25,052 nt of DNA from Thermoplasmata archaeon (GCA_021827885.1 JAKAUD010000220.1:1-25052), one strand, 5' to 3'. Counted from the first letter of the stretch, positions 1 through 8,553 are shown. Translations and numbers: made by a program. Notes: generated by a model not told the origin, from the sequence alone.

Positions 1-75
1 TTTGGATTGAGTGTGAGGACTGTAATATTTCCAAAAGAAGAAAAGTATTAATAAATTTTCTTTGGGTTCAATCAA

Positions 76-504
76 CTAAAGACTTATGAAAATTGGAGAG
101 ACACCGAGTAACAATCCGACAACAAAGCTCATAACAATGAGAATCAGGACTGAAATGACTGCTATTAGAAACCCTCCAGCCATTCCAGTATTGTATGTAC
201 TGCCTATGAAATGAATTAAAGCGAGGAAAGCGATCAACAGTGCAAGGAAGAAACCGATAACGGCAAGGAACAGGCCGAGGATGATGGACAAGATTAGAAA
301 TATGACGATGAAATATATGGGGGCTATTATTGCCACAAAGAGGGCCTTTCCAGCAGTCGATGACTTGGTTACTAAGTCCGCAGCAAAATATATGGCTATC
401 GCGTTAACTATTACTGAAAGTATTATGAAAAGAACGAGATATGAGACACTGGGTAGAGTGAGATTATGTCCAGCATATGACAAAACAAAATAATTGTTCA
501 TCAT
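76..504 (-). CDS. Small polytopic membrane protein, unknown function
   Basis: I do not recognise this 142-residue protein. Apart from about 18 N-terminal residues it is almost wholly hydrophobic, with roughly four membrane segments (about residues 20-42, 52-80, 82-98 and 108-140), so it should sit in the cytoplasmic membrane. It has no cysteines and no catalytic motif. Two ATG codons lie in tandem at 504 and 501. A TATA-like box at 523-529 (minus strand) predicts transcription starting near 500, so translation is probably leaderless and may begin at the second ATG. It is divergent from the sedolisin gene and has no partner on its own strand within the window. A gene is well supported by the hydrophobic pattern and promoter; its role is open. 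Confidence 0.6.
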   Translation of the reverse strand: MMNNYFVLSYAGHNLTLPSVSYLVLFIILSVIVNAIAIYFAADLVTKSSTAGKALFVAIIAPIYFIVIFLILSIILGLFLAVIGFFLALLIAFLALIHFIGSTYNTGMAGGFLIAVISVLILIVMSFVVGLLLGVSPIFISL

Positions 505-520
505 AGTACAACTGGTCAGT

Positions 521-530
521 CCATATAAAG
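521..530 (-). promoter_or_regulatory. TATA-like box of the membrane protein gene
   Basis: Read on the minus strand this is CTTTATATGG. Its centre lies about 25 bases before the tandem ATG codons at 504/501, the spacing of an archaeal leaderless promoter. Confidence 0.5.
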
Positions 531-665
531 ATTTATATCTTACATTCTTATCAAATTTGTACAGTCAGAATAGCCTTAGATTTTACCCTATTGTCCCAAT
601 TCCTCCAGTTTTTTTGATGGTAAATTCTCATTCACTTCCAGCAAAGGAATTGAAAGAATGGGCAC

Positions 666-674
666 ATATTTAAA
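666..674 (+). promoter_or_regulatory. Possible TATA box for the sedolisin gene
   Basis: ATATTTAAA fits an archaeal TATA element. It would place transcription near 696-700 and leave a leader of about 60 bases before the ATG at 759. A weaker AT-rich run at 722-730 would suit a short leader. The choice between them is not settled by sequence. Confidence 0.3.
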
Positions 675-758
675 GAACCAATCGGATTTTGATGACACAT
701 AATCATTCCTGTGATGGAAACCATAAAATCATGAATAAGAGATCACTTCCGTATTGGA

Positions 759-2672
759 ATGAAAGATAGATTGCAATGGATCAGAGCCAAAAAATTATGG
801 GCATTCATGATACTTCCCTTAACAATCATCATAGCGCTTATATTAGTTTCAACTTTTATTTTCCCGATATTATACTCAAACAATTCATCAGGCAGCCATG
901 GGAATAACGCACCCCCATCGGGAAATGCGAGTATGATACAGATGTCGGGAAATGTTCCATATTTGATATCCAACAGTTCATATTCTTCAGATTCTGCAAA
1001 GGTTGCAAACGCTTCCACAAATCAGGTATTGAATCTGGCACTTTACCTAAATTTTACTCACATATGGTTGCTCAAATGGTATGCAAACGAGGTCAACAAT
1101 CCCAGTAGCATCTTCTTTCATAAATATCTGAATCCGCAGGAATTCAGGGATATATTTTATCCAACCCAATATGAAATCAGCTTGATTGAAAATTACTACA
1201 TCAAGCAGGGTTTTTCTGTATGGTCTTATCCTTATGCGCCAACTGTCATCGTGATCAGGGGAAACATTGGGTTGATAGAGAAAACATTTCATGTTGTGGA
1301 ATACGAGTACAGATTCAGCGGGAACAATGCCGTGTTCTTAACAAATACCGCCAATCCATGGATCCCAACAGAATTTCTCCCAGAAATATTCCATGTCTAT
1401 GGACTCAGCTATGCCTCTTACGCACTCTACACTCAAGGGCCAACATTTTCATTGAAAAGGGAGCTGAGAGTGGAGAACCCCCAGATAAATGTTTCAGGAA
1501 ATTCATGCACCCTGACTCCAAGGAATATCTATTCGTATTATGGTTTGAACAAAATATTCAAAAAAGGTTTCAGCGGCGCTGGAACAAAGATAGGAATACT
1601 GGGAGTAGGTGAGTCCATTGGCATGAATTCCGTTACCGATTTTTGGTACACCTACAACATAAGCAATCCAAATACGAATCTGATAAATCTTACAGTTGGG
1701 GGAACAAATAATTATGCACAGGGTTTTGAAGCAGATCTTGATTTGGAATGGGCAGGAGCCATGGCACCAAACGCTACAATATATGATGTCATGCAACCCT
1801 TCAACCTGACCGGCATTGGAAATAATGCGGTGAATTTCGAACTATACTATATGCTCAATGTAGTTGATCCAAATGTAGTAACTGGAAGCTGGGGTGAACT
1901 TCAATTCCATCATGACAGGGGGTTTGCAGAAATCTATAATAATATAGGTTTGCAGGCGGTGGTGGAAGGAATCAGTATTTTCCTTGCCACGGGAGACAGC
2001 CACAATCTTGGCTACCTGACAGTCATGGATTCCAGGTACATTATTGGAGTCGGAGGCATATATCCTCTCCTAAATAGCAGCGGGAGTATAATGAGGCAGT
2101 ATGCATGGAATAACCCCACACAATATTGGTATGGTGGACCATTGGGTTCCGGTGGAGGTTCTAGTTTCTTCTATAGAATGCCATCTTATCAAAGGAATGG
2201 TCTTATCAAGGTTAATGGAATCAATAATCATCGGGGTTTGCCAGATATTGCAATGCCCGCTTCAGAACTCGTAGTCTTTGCAAACCGATCAATTTTCGAT
2301 GGATCTGGAACAAGCTTCGCCACCCCAATCGTTGCGGGAATGTTCGCTTCAATAGAGAGTGCGATGAATGGAACCGGCAATGGCTCGGGAAGGCTTGGAT
2401 GGATACAGCCTGTTCTTTATAATTTGGGATATGGCAAAACTTACGGTTATGAGGCGTACTTGAATGCAAGCTATCTGCAACCGGGTTCATGGACTAATGC
2501 TGGACAATATCTTGGAGCAGGTTGGAATCAGTATACGGGCATTGGGGGCATTAACAGTTACAACCTTTATATGGACATTAAGGAGTATTTTTCCGTCCAT
2601 GCGTTTTTTCCCGGAATGCCTAGCGGAGTAGGACCTGATGGCATAATTGGTGGCTCCATTAGAATCTCATAG
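759..2672 (+). CDS. Secreted or membrane-anchored sedolisin (S53) peptidase with pro-domain
   Basis: This 637-residue protein is a serine-carboxyl endopeptidase of the sedolisin/kumamolisin type, a family active at acid pH. An N-terminal hydrophobic segment (about 17-40) after a basic start acts as signal peptide or anchor. A pro-kumamolisin-like activation region covers about 75-235. The catalytic domain follows. Glu324 and Asp328 have the family E-x3-D spacing in GFEADLDLEWAGAMAPNA, Asp413 in ATGDS is the expected oxyanion Asp, and Ser519 in GSGTSFATP is the nucleophile. The C-terminal segment GWNQYTGIGG matches the family GWDP-TGxG motif that contributes to the calcium site, but with Asn where Asp is usual. 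Many Asn-x-Ser/Thr sequons suit an exported glycoprotein. It likely digests extracellular protein for a peptide-using acidophile. No convincing Shine-Dalgarno precedes the ATG, and no neighbour shares its transcript. Family confidence is high; substrate is unknown. Confidence 0.92.
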   Translation: MKDRLQWIRAKKLWAFMILPLTIIIALILVSTFIFPILYSNNSSGSHGNNAPPSGNASMIQMSGNVPYLISNSSYSSDSAKVANASTNQVLNLALYLNFTHIWLLKWYANEVNNPSSIFFHKYLNPQEFRDIFYPTQYEISLIENYYIKQGFSVWSYPYAPTVIVIRGNIGLIEKTFHVVEYEYRFSGNNAVFLTNTANPWIPTEFLPEIFHVYGLSYASYALYTQGPTFSLKRELRVENPQINVSGNSCTLTPRNIYSYYGLNKIFKKGFSGAGTKIGILGVGESIGMNSVTDFWYTYNISNPNTNLINLTVGGTNNYAQGFEADLDLEWAGAMAPNATIYDVMQPFNLTGIGNNAVNFELYYMLNVVDPNVVTGSWGELQFHHDRGFAEIYNNIGLQAVVEGISIFLATGDSHNLGYLTVMDSRYIIGVGGIYPLLNSSGSIMRQYAWNNPTQYWYGGPLGSGGGSSFFYRMPSYQRNGLIKVNGINNHRGLPDIAMPASELVVFANRSIFDGSGTSFATPIVAGMFASIESAMNGTGNGSGRLGWIQPVLYNLGYGKTYGYEAYLNASYLQPGSWTNAGQYLGAGWNQYTGIGGINSYNLYMDIKEYFSVHAFFPGMPSGVGPDGIIGGSIRIS

Positions 2673-2723
2673 AATTGTCATTTTCGGGGTTGTCGTTTTC
2701 GATGCAAGGAAAATACTATAAAT

Positions 2724-2794
2724 GCGAGAACCGGGATTTGAACCCGGGTTAAGGGCTTGGGAAGCCCCTGTGATGACCGCTACACTATTCTCGC
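2724..2794 (-). tRNA. tRNA-Gly (anticodon CCC)
   Basis: On the minus strand the 71 bases fold into a full cloverleaf. The acceptor stem GCGAGAA/TTCTCGC has 7 pairs, the anticodon stem GGGGC/GCCCT has 5 with one G-T, and the loop TTCCCAA has anticodon CCC. The T arm is CCGGG-TTCAAAT-CCCGG. CCA is not encoded and no intron is seen. A TATA-like CTATTTAA (minus strand, 2821-2828) lies about 30 bases before the 5' end, and a T-rich run follows the 3' end. Confidence 0.95.
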
Positions 2795-3056
2795 TTTTTC
2801 CTACCTGAATTTTGTAGGTGTTAAATAGATTTCTCATACGAATCCATGGTGAATCATTCATTAATTGATGCAAAGAATAATGGTTAGTTTCCTCTTCTCT
2901 GCTTTTCTATTTCCACTGGACTCCAATGTTCACGCGAATAGGGATAAATGCTCGAAGCCTTCTACAAAATGGTTCAAAGTGATCCTTCTGGTAGAATGGA
3001 TTCCATTTCAACAGGTAATTTACAAAGAACTTTTAAGTTAAATTTCAGCCTTATTT

Positions 3057-3070
3057 GAAAAATAAAAAAA
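3057..3070 (-). terminator. T-rich terminator of the glutamate dehydrogenase gene
   Basis: On the minus strand this is a run of T broken by one A, starting 10 bases after the stop codon. Archaeal termination commonly needs only such a T tract. No hairpin is required or seen. Confidence 0.5.
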
Positions 3071-3079
3071 GGGTATGGT

Positions 3080-4330
3080 TTAGTACCATCCTCTTGCTTT
3101 CATTGCATCCGCAACTCTTCTTACAGATATAACATAGGCACCCATCCTTGGGTCAACCTTGTAATTATCTGAAGTTTCAAGTACGGCCCTTGCAGCGTCT
3201 GTCATTATCTTGTCAAGTTTATGGTAGACCTCGTCCCTTGTCCAGTAGTATCCCTGTTCATTCTGGACCCATTCAAAGTATGAGACAGTAACTCCTCCTG
3301 CATTCGAGAGGAAATCCGGCAGAACAAGGACATTGTTCTTGTAAAGGATCTCATCGGCATCAGGTGTTGTTGGTCCGTTCGCAAGTTCCAGCACGATCTT
3401 TGCCTTTATCTTTGAGGCATTTTTCCCTGTTATCTGATTCTCGATTGCGGCAGGAATCAGGACATCCACGCCAAGTTCAAGCAGTTCCTCGTTTGTAATA
3501 TTCTTTGTTCCTTCAAGTCCCTGTACTGTTCCCTTTGTCTGCTTCTGCTTGAGTACCTTCTCGAAATCAAGGCCATTCTCAGAGTAAATTCCTCCAGTTG
3601 TGTCGGATATGGCGACAACCTTTGATCCAAAGTGCTCTTTCACTAAGGTCATTGCAAACTGCCCTGCATTTCCAAATCCCTGAATTGCAACAGTTGCCTT
3701 TGAAAGGTCAACATTCTTCTTTGCGGCTCCAACCTTCAGGACATACATTCCTCCCTTGGCTGTTGCGTCTCCTCTTCCTTCAGATCCCCAAAGGGTGAGC
3801 GGCTTTCCGGTTATGAATCCCGGAGCTGGGTGCCTTCTTATCGTCTCAAACTCGTCAAGCATCCATGCCATTATCTGTGGGGTTGTATAAACATCAGGTG
3901 CCGGGACATCTATTTCAGGTCCAAAAACATCGTACAGTGCCCTGATGTATCCTCTACTGAGTCTTTCCAGTTCGCCCTGGCTGAGTTCCTTCGGGTTGCA
4001 TATGATTCCGCCTTTTCCTCCGCCAAGAGGTATATTCACGACTGCTACTTTCCATGTCATCCATGCGGAGAGAGCCTTTACGGTGGACAGTGTTTCTTCA
4101 GGATGGAACCTGATTCCTCCCTTTGCAGGGCCCCTGGCCATGTTGTATTGCACTCTGAATCCAGTGAAAACCTTGGTTTTCCCGTTGTCCATCTTAACTG
4201 GTATACTGACCTGGACGATTCTTTTTGGCTGTCTCAATATTTCTAGAGCCTCTGGCTCCAACTTCATAACCTTTGCAGCTTTTTCCAGCTGTTTAACGGC
4301 TATGTCAAACGAATCTAAGTCTTCTGGCAT
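3080..4330 (-). CDS. gdhA: Glutamate dehydrogenase (NAD(P)-dependent)
   Basis: This 416-residue protein interconverts glutamate and 2-oxoglutarate plus ammonia, linking amino-acid use to the TCA intermediates. Its length is typical of archaeal hexameric enzymes. The N-terminal substrate domain has the family signature: Lys70 in [13 protein letters not shown], Lys94 in MTWK, catalytic Lys106 in PLGGGKGG, and catalytic Asp146 in PAPDV. The C-terminal Rossmann domain carries GFGNAG at about 218-223. NAD or NADP preference cannot be read with confidence. The ATG at 4330 is chosen because GGTGAT lies just upstream (4334-4339), so this gene appears to have a leader and ribosome-binding site, unlike most others in the window. 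It stands alone, divergent from the methyltransferase gene. Confidence 0.96.
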   Translation of the reverse strand: MPEDLDSFDIAVKQLEKAAKVMKLEPEALEILRQPKRIVQVSIPVKMDNGKTKVFTGFRVQYNMARGPAKGGIRFHPEETLSTVKALSAWMTWKVAVVNIPLGGGKGGIICNPKELSQGELERLSRGYIRALYDVFGPEIDVPAPDVYTTPQIMAWMLDEFETIRRHPAPGFITGKPLTLWGSEGRGDATAKGGMYVLKVGAAKKNVDLSKATVAIQGFGNAGQFAMTLVKEHFGSKVVAISDTTGGIYSENGLDFEKVLKQKQTKGTVQGLEGTKNITNEELLELGVDVLIPAAIENQITGKNASKIKAKIVLELANGPTTPDADEILYKNNVLVLPDFLSNAGGVTVSYFEWVQNEQGYYWTRDEVYHKLDKIMTDAARAVLETSDNYKVDPRMGAYVISVRRVADAMKARGWY

Positions 4331-4333
4331 ATT

Positions 4334-4339
4334 ATCACC
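4334..4339 (-). promoter_or_regulatory. Shine-Dalgarno site of gdhA
   Basis: GGTGAT on the minus strand, three bases before the ATG, complements the conserved 16S rRNA 3' end. A TATA-like CTTAAATTA at 4370-4378 would start the RNA near 4348, giving a leader of roughly 18 bases that contains this site. Confidence 0.5.
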
Positions 4340-4480
4340 ATTTTCTGGTGTCGGGTTATCATAGGATTCTAATTTAAGGTTTCCACTGACTATTCAGCGG
4401 AAGAATCCAATCACAATCCCCTGTGGATTCCTTTATGCGATGTACAGATAGAATGTGGGATAAATGGAAACACACACCAT

Positions 4481-4488
4481 TATAAATT
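4481..4488 (+). promoter_or_regulatory. TATA box of the methyltransferase gene
   Basis: TATAAATT is centred 16-17 bases before the ATG at 4501 and 22-23 before the in-frame ATG at 4507. The second distance is closer to leaderless spacing, so translation may begin at 4507. Confidence 0.5.
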
Positions 4489-4500
4489 TGTCTGGGATTC

Positions 4501-5262
4501 ATGCAGATGGATGGAAACGATAAACTATTTTCGGGAAAAAGTGAAATTTATTCAAAATTCAGGCCTGTTTATCCAAAAGAAATAATTCAAACTCTAACAA
4601 ACAAGTATGGCTTGACGGGTTCAATGACAGTGGCTGACATAGGATGCGGCACAGGAATACTTTCCAGGATGTTCCTTGAAAACGGCAACAAGGTGCTATG
4701 CATAGATCCCAACGAAGAAATGCTTGAGATTTGCAGGAAGGGTTTATCAGGATATGAAAAAGCAACGATAATGAAGGGATATGCAGAAAAGACCGGACTG
4801 GAGGATCACAGCGTCAATGTCATCACCGCAGGGCAGTCTTTTCACTGGTTCAATGTGGATAAGACCACCAGGGAATTCAGGAGGATCCTCAGGGCACCAA
4901 ACATGGTTGCGCTCATCTGGAACGACAGGGACAACAAAGACAATTTCACTTCCGAGTTCGAAAATGTTGTGTCAAAATACAGCAAGGGTTACCATGGAAC
5001 CGGAAGTTCAGCAATATCGGATGATCTGATTTCCCAGTTCTTCAACTGGTCATATGGATACTATCAATACCCAAACTTTCAGGAACTGGATTTTGATGGT
5101 TTGGTGGGACGGTATTCATCAGCATCCTACAGTCTTTCTGCGGAAGATGAGAAATATTCTAAAACTATTTCTAGCCTGAAGGAGGCGTTCAACACCTACG
5201 AAAAGAATGGGAAGGTTGTCATCAAGTACACCACCAAACTCTATGTCGGAAAAATAATCTGA
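4501..5262 (+). CDS. Class I SAM-dependent methyltransferase
   Basis: This 253-residue protein is a Rossmann-fold methyltransferase of the Methyltransf_11/UbiE-like group. Motif I is ADIGCGTG at residues 45-52. The acidic residue ending strand 2 is Asp69 in LCIDPN. The GQSFHWF segment near 110-120, followed by REFRRIL, is typical of a widespread subgroup of small-molecule methyltransferases of uncertain substrate. The fold and cofactor are clear; the methyl acceptor is not. The coding start is 4501 or, judging from the TATA distance, 4507. It is followed convergently by the flavin-reductase-like gene with about 44 bases between them, so it is a single-gene unit. Confidence 0.85.
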   Translation: MQMDGNDKLFSGKSEIYSKFRPVYPKEIIQTLTNKYGLTGSMTVADIGCGTGILSRMFLENGNKVLCIDPNEEMLEICRKGLSGYEKATIMKGYAEKTGLEDHSVNVITAGQSFHWFNVDKTTREFRRILRAPNMVALIWNDRDNKDNFTSEFENVVSKYSKGYHGTGSSAISDDLISQFFNWSYGYYQYPNFQELDFDGLVGRYSSASYSLSAEDEKYSKTISSLKEAFNTYEKNGKVVIKYTTKLYVGKII

Positions 5263-5306
5263 ATACGAAAGTGGAAATCCAGATAGAATCTGAGTTTCCC
5301 TTTCTT

Positions 5307-5807
5307 TCAGTGCGTCATCTTGTTTCCAATATGATTGAATTTTCCATTATGGAAAACAAGGGGTTTCTTTTCAGGATCGTAATATGCTGTCATCACCTTT
5401 CCGATAAATGCAGCATGATCTCCGACCTTGAATTCATCAATCACCACACATTCAAAGTTAGAAATGCAATTGTCTATCAGAGGCGGAGATATATACCGGG
5501 ATTTAAATGTCTCAAAGTTTGCCAGTTCAAATTTATTGTGTGTTGAAAGAGAATAGTTTCCTGCAATATGGGCGAGTTCGCCCTGCTCATCGGTGCAATA
5601 GCTCAGGCCATATTCTCCGGAATCGTGAATCAATGCATACGTTTCCCTCTCATAGCCTACAAACACTGCCATCAGAAAAGGATCAAGGGAAACCCTGAGG
5701 GACCATTCTGCAGACATCACATTCACTTTATCGTTGTGCATGGAAGTAACGAGAGCTACGGTTGTGGTAAAATAACCCTGTGCCTCTTCAATGTCTTCAA
5801 TTCTCAT
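5307..5807 (-). CDS. Flavin reductase-like FMN-binding split-barrel protein
   Basis: The 166-residue product resembles the flavin reductase-like domain family (FMN-binding split barrel). It starts with the usual N-terminal pattern, a short helix then YFTTTVALVTS, continues with NVMSAEWSLRVSLDPFLMAV (binding-loop-like, about 30-50) and ends with HNGKFNHIG, resembling the family motif where a His or Tyr lies near the flavin. Members reduce free flavin with NAD(P)H or serve as flavoprotein oxidoreductases; which applies here cannot be told. I place the start at 5807 rather than the upstream in-frame ATG at 5870. A TATA-like box (minus strand, 5828-5834) lies about 24 bases before 5807, and the extra 21 residues look unlike the family. 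Monocistronic. Confidence 0.8.
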   Translation of the reverse strand: MRIEDIEEAQGYFTTTVALVTSMHNDKVNVMSAEWSLRVSLDPFLMAVFVGYERETYALIHDSGEYGLSYCTDEQGELAHIAGNYSLSTHNKFELANFETFKSRYISPPLIDNCISNFECVVIDEFKVGDHAAFIGKVMTAYYDPEKKPLVFHNGKFNHIGNKMTH

Positions 5808-5827
5808 AAACGAGGATAGGTCTTGTG

Positions 5828-5834
5828 TATAAAA
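5828..5834 (-). promoter_or_regulatory. TATA box of the flavin-reductase-like gene
   Basis: TTTTATA on the minus strand is centred about 24 bases before the ATG at 5807. It lies inside the longer reading frame that starts at 5870, which argues for the shorter protein and leaderless translation. Confidence 0.5.
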
Positions 5835-6023
5835 GTGTATTTTATGGAAATTAAATTCTATGTTCTTCATCCACTTTTTAATTCAGTGATCAAAATCACG
5901 CAACTGTTTTCATGATTGCTTTCCAATCGTATGGCGCTTGACCAAAGGTGTTTCATTTTTTCAGACGTGTTCCGAAAGGTTAGGCTTTAGGTATGTACTA
6001 AGCAAAGAACAATTTCTCGTATA

Positions 6024-7073
6024 TTAGACATTAGAAAAGAAACCAGAGGAAGAGTCAACTTTGTTCTTGACGGCTCTTGCTACGACATCTTCTAATAATC
6101 CCTCATTTTTCCGTAGTAGACCGCGTGTGGCAGTATTGAGTCTGAATGGTTCCAGCGGTATTCCCTTCTCCTTCCTAAGAATTCCCATTCGTTCCATGTA
6201 CGATACATATGAATCTATTTCCTCATCCTTAATCTCTACCTTAAATTCGTTATACAGGTCCTTAAACCGATCAACCAGATCTCTCTTGGTCAAATATTTT
6301 TCATTTACTCTAAAAATTCTTCCCGAAGCAAGCAATATTGTGACGGCGACAGCGGGATCAACCCATTTCATAGTCAGTTTAGGAGGGAGTAGACCTCCTC
6401 TCTCCAACCTCTGATTTGAGGTTTGCTCAAACCACCTCGTCAGTGCATTGTCATTATGACGGCAATAGCATAGCGAGCATTCAGATTCTCCGATGTTTTG
6501 GGTAGACTTGACTTTGTTACGAGAAATATAAGGTATTCCAATTGCCTGTTCATCGGGGTTCACATTCTCTAAAGTCCAAATCACAATGCCAATTTTCTCA
6601 TTTACACTCTTGCCAAACTTATCAATATAGTCTATCAAGCCTGTCGCCCCAGAGCTTGGTAAGAAAATGGCGAACTCGATCCGATCTTTGTTAACCTTTA
6701 ATCCGTTTCCTTGATATGTTGGGATCTGGTCAATGAGTAAAGCGCCATCATCATTCTCGATTAATTTTCTTGTATCTGAAATCTTTTGAATTAAGTCAGA
6801 AATGAGTTTTTCATTATCACTATACTGTGACTTTACCTCCACGAATACTGGAACAAAGGAGCCTCTCTTCATCTCGTTTGTGTCAGCGATAACTATATCC
6901 CACGACCCTTTGTTTGATCGGTCAGATTTAATGCTCATTTCTGAGGAAGTGTACCTATAAGTATGGTTAACATCACTCCTGCTAAAACCTGCATATAGAA
7001 TGTATTTCATTTTAGAGTGACGTAGCTCAGTCTTTGCGTGTTCAAGTCTTGTTGTTATGGCCGAAATGTCCAT
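6024..7073 (-). CDS. Putative PD-(D/E)xK nuclease with Cys/His cluster and C-terminal winged-helix-like region
   Basis: I cannot assign this 349-residue protein to a named family. Near the N-terminus, Asp59 in GSWDIVIAD and Glu79-Val-Lys81 in VPVFVEVKSQ have the order and spacing of a PD-(D/E)xK nuclease core, each on a predicted beta strand. A Cys199-x2-Cys202-x-Cys204-x-His206 cluster in the middle could bind zinc. Residues about 235-320 read as a helical DNA-binding region of winged-helix type. The ATG follows the TAA of the upstream gene with no base between (TAAATG), so translation is probably coupled and the two proteins likely act together. Base composition is more AT-rich than the glycogen operon next door, suggesting acquisition. 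A role in DNA cleavage, for defence or repair, is inference; a non-nuclease PD-(D/E)xK protein is possible. Confidence 0.6.
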   Translation of the reverse strand: MDISAITTRLEHAKTELRHSKMKYILYAGFSRSDVNHTYRYTSSEMSIKSDRSNKGSWDIVIADTNEMKRGSFVPVFVEVKSQYSDNEKLISDLIQKISDTRKLIENDDGALLIDQIPTYQGNGLKVNKDRIEFAIFLPSSGATGLIDYIDKFGKSVNEKIGIVIWTLENVNPDEQAIGIPYISRNKVKSTQNIGESECSLCYCRHNDNALTRWFEQTSNQRLERGGLLPPKLTMKWVDPAVAVTILLASGRIFRVNEKYLTKRDLVDRFKDLYNEFKVEIKDEEIDSYVSYMERMGILRKEKGIPLEPFRLNTATRGLLRKNEGLLEDVVARAVKNKVDSSSGFFSNV

Positions 7074-8102
7074 TTAAATGTCCAACCAATTTTCCTTTAT
7101 TCTAAAAAAACGTTCGATTCCATAATATATTTCTATGATATCGGCAAGATTTGATTCTGTCGTAGGATTCAATATTAATTCTCTTTGCTGAATACTAACT
7201 GCATATGAAGAAGTAACACTGATCTTTTCTTTATCAGATAACTCTCTTTGCAAATTGAAGTGATACGTTCCATCGTCTTTATTTCCACCATATGATGTGA
7301 AACTGGTGCCCAGGTATTTGATTAATTTATCTGCCAATTTCTCTTTATCGATACTTTCTGAGTCAATGGAAATATAGAATGGGGCTCTCTCAATAATCTG
7401 TATCGGAATATCTGGTATCACAGATATCTTAACGTTTTTCACTTTTTCAACAATCGCCTTGTGGTCCCTTATTGCGATCTGCGCAATCTTGTTTGCAATT
7501 TCCAAGCCATATTCAAATCTTGAAAAGAAGATTAGTCCATTTCCATAAATGGATATTTCATCAGAATTTGGTCTGTGAAGTAGAATCTGATAGGGTCTGA
7601 TTCCCTCTTTCCAATCATTTTCAAGTCTTTCTTCAATTAACCTCTCGCGTAAATCGTAGTGATCATCCTTGAAGTAGGACTGAAACTTTTCTGCTCCCGC
7701 CCTATATTCTCTTAGCACATAGTTACTGTAATCATCCTTAGAAAGTGCGATGCTGTAAATAGATTCAGATCGCAAAGGGATGGGCTTTATCCCTAAGTAT
7801 TTTAGGAGGGCTTCTCCTTTCTTGTAATCTCTGCCAGATCGTTTGTTAAAATAGCCAAAAGCGACACAGTATTTTGAACCCTCGCACTTAAGCATCACAT
7901 CAGAACCGAATACATAATGATCGTCTAGACTTTTCAATAAGCTATCCGGGATTGATAGCCTTATCAAGGAAGAGTTTACCTTTTCCACGGAAACAGCAGA
8001 CGGTATGTCTTCTGGATCAAAAATCACAGGCCATACGAAAAATTTGTTAAAGCCGCTTCGTCTTTTAGGATTCAGCTCTTCAAAGTTGTCTTTTGTTATC
8101 AT
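7074..8102 (-). CDS. Protein of unknown function, partner of the putative nuclease
   Basis: The 342-residue protein is not recognised. It has no signal peptide or membrane segment, so it should be cytoplasmic. It is rich in short hydrophobic stretches alternating with charged turns, as in beta-rich proteins, with a charged helical middle (about 130-170) holding DLRERLIEERLENDWKEG. No catalytic signature is visible. I choose ATG 8102: a TATA-like box at 8123-8130 (minus strand) lies about 25 bases upstream, giving a leaderless start. An in-frame GTG at 8114 would add four residues. It is the first gene of a two-gene unit, and its stop codon abuts the start of the putative nuclease gene. The strict pairing suggests a sensor, specificity or regulatory partner, but nothing in its sequence proves that. 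Confidence 0.7.
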   Translation of the reverse strand: MITKDNFEELNPKRRSGFNKFFVWPVIFDPEDIPSAVSVEKVNSSLIRLSIPDSLLKSLDDHYVFGSDVMLKCEGSKYCVAFGYFNKRSGRDYKKGEALLKYLGIKPIPLRSESIYSIALSKDDYSNYVLREYRAGAEKFQSYFKDDHYDLRERLIEERLENDWKEGIRPYQILLHRPNSDEISIYGNGLIFFSRFEYGLEIANKIAQIAIRDHKAIVEKVKNVKISVIPDIPIQIIERAPFYISIDSESIDKEKLADKLIKYLGTSFTSYGGNKDDGTYHFNLQRELSDKEKISVTSSYAVSIQQRELILNPTTESNLADIIEIYYGIERFFRIKENWLDI

Positions 8103-8326
8103 ATCATTACACACACACTTAAATTATAAATTTTACTAACAGAGCCTATATTAAATACCTTCCTTAAATCAAAAGACCCAATTTTACGATCGTATAATTT
8201 GTATTCTTCTTCTGGCATTTTAAAATCTATAATAGTAGAATTAAAATAAAGTTTTGCTACATAATGTTGGGTATCCCCTTGGTCTAACGGGAAGCATCGA
8301 AGGCATTCAAGGTACCGAAATATCAT
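8099..8326 (-). CDS. Possible small hypothetical protein upstream of the nuclease pair
   Basis: This 75-codon frame ends 16 bases inside the longest reading of the next gene and only four bases inside its preferred start at 8102. Residues 22-65 have a balanced, protein-like composition (for example FKMPEEEYKLYDRKIGSFDL), which favours a real gene or the C-terminal stub of one. Against it, no TATA box stands at leaderless distance before 8326, and the promoter of the following gene (8123-8130) lies inside its last codons. It matches no family I know. It may be a truncated remnant of a third member of the unit. Confidence 0.3.
   Translation of the reverse strand: MIFRYLECLRCFPLDQGDTQHYVAKLYFNSTIIDFKMPEEEYKLYDRKIGSFDLRKVFNIGSVSKIYNLSVCVMI
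8123..8130 (-). promoter_or_regulatory. TATA box of the two-gene nuclease unit
   Basis: TTTATAAT on the minus strand, centred about 25 bases before the ATG at 8102. This predicts a leaderless transcript carrying both the unknown gene and the putative nuclease gene. Confidence 0.55.
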
Positions 8327-8522
8327 TTACCATTGTTCACACTTCACAAAAAAATTGTTTCATTTCTTGAGTACTACTCCGGCCACCCTGGGTGATAAGC
8401 ACTTTTCGGGAATCCATTAAACTGGATGTGAAGCATCAATGATTTATGGGTTCAGCGCCATTTTTCGTTTCAAAATGCATAAAATCGTATTACAAAAAAC
8501 TCATTTGGGAATTCCCTCAGGT

Positions 8523-8530
8523 TTTAAATA
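8523..8530 (+). promoter_or_regulatory. TATA box of the glgB-glgE-treS-mak-treX operon
   Basis: TTTAAATA is centred 27-28 bases before the glgB ATG at 8554, so the operon message is probably leaderless. No other promoter-like element stands at a gene start until after treX. The 227 bases between 8327 and 8553 otherwise hold nothing I can name. Confidence 0.6.
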
Positions 8531-8553
8531 TGAAGGTTAACTGATTAATTTGT

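Noticed and set aside
3830..4364. Plus-strand open frames opposite glutamate dehydrogenase
   Set aside because: They mirror a highly conserved enzyme on the minus strand and have unusual composition.
5885..5899. Short inverted repeat around TGATCA upstream of the flavin-reductase-like gene
   Set aside because: It is only a few pairs long, AT-rich and farther upstream than the predicted TATA box. It could be an operator, but nothing supports it.
8268..8315. tRNA-like stretch with a good A-box match (TGGTCTAACGG) and a TTCAAG further on
   Set aside because: There is no room for an anticodon arm, the acceptor ends do not pair and the T stem has a mismatch. It is most likely chance, or at best a much reduced tRNA remnant.
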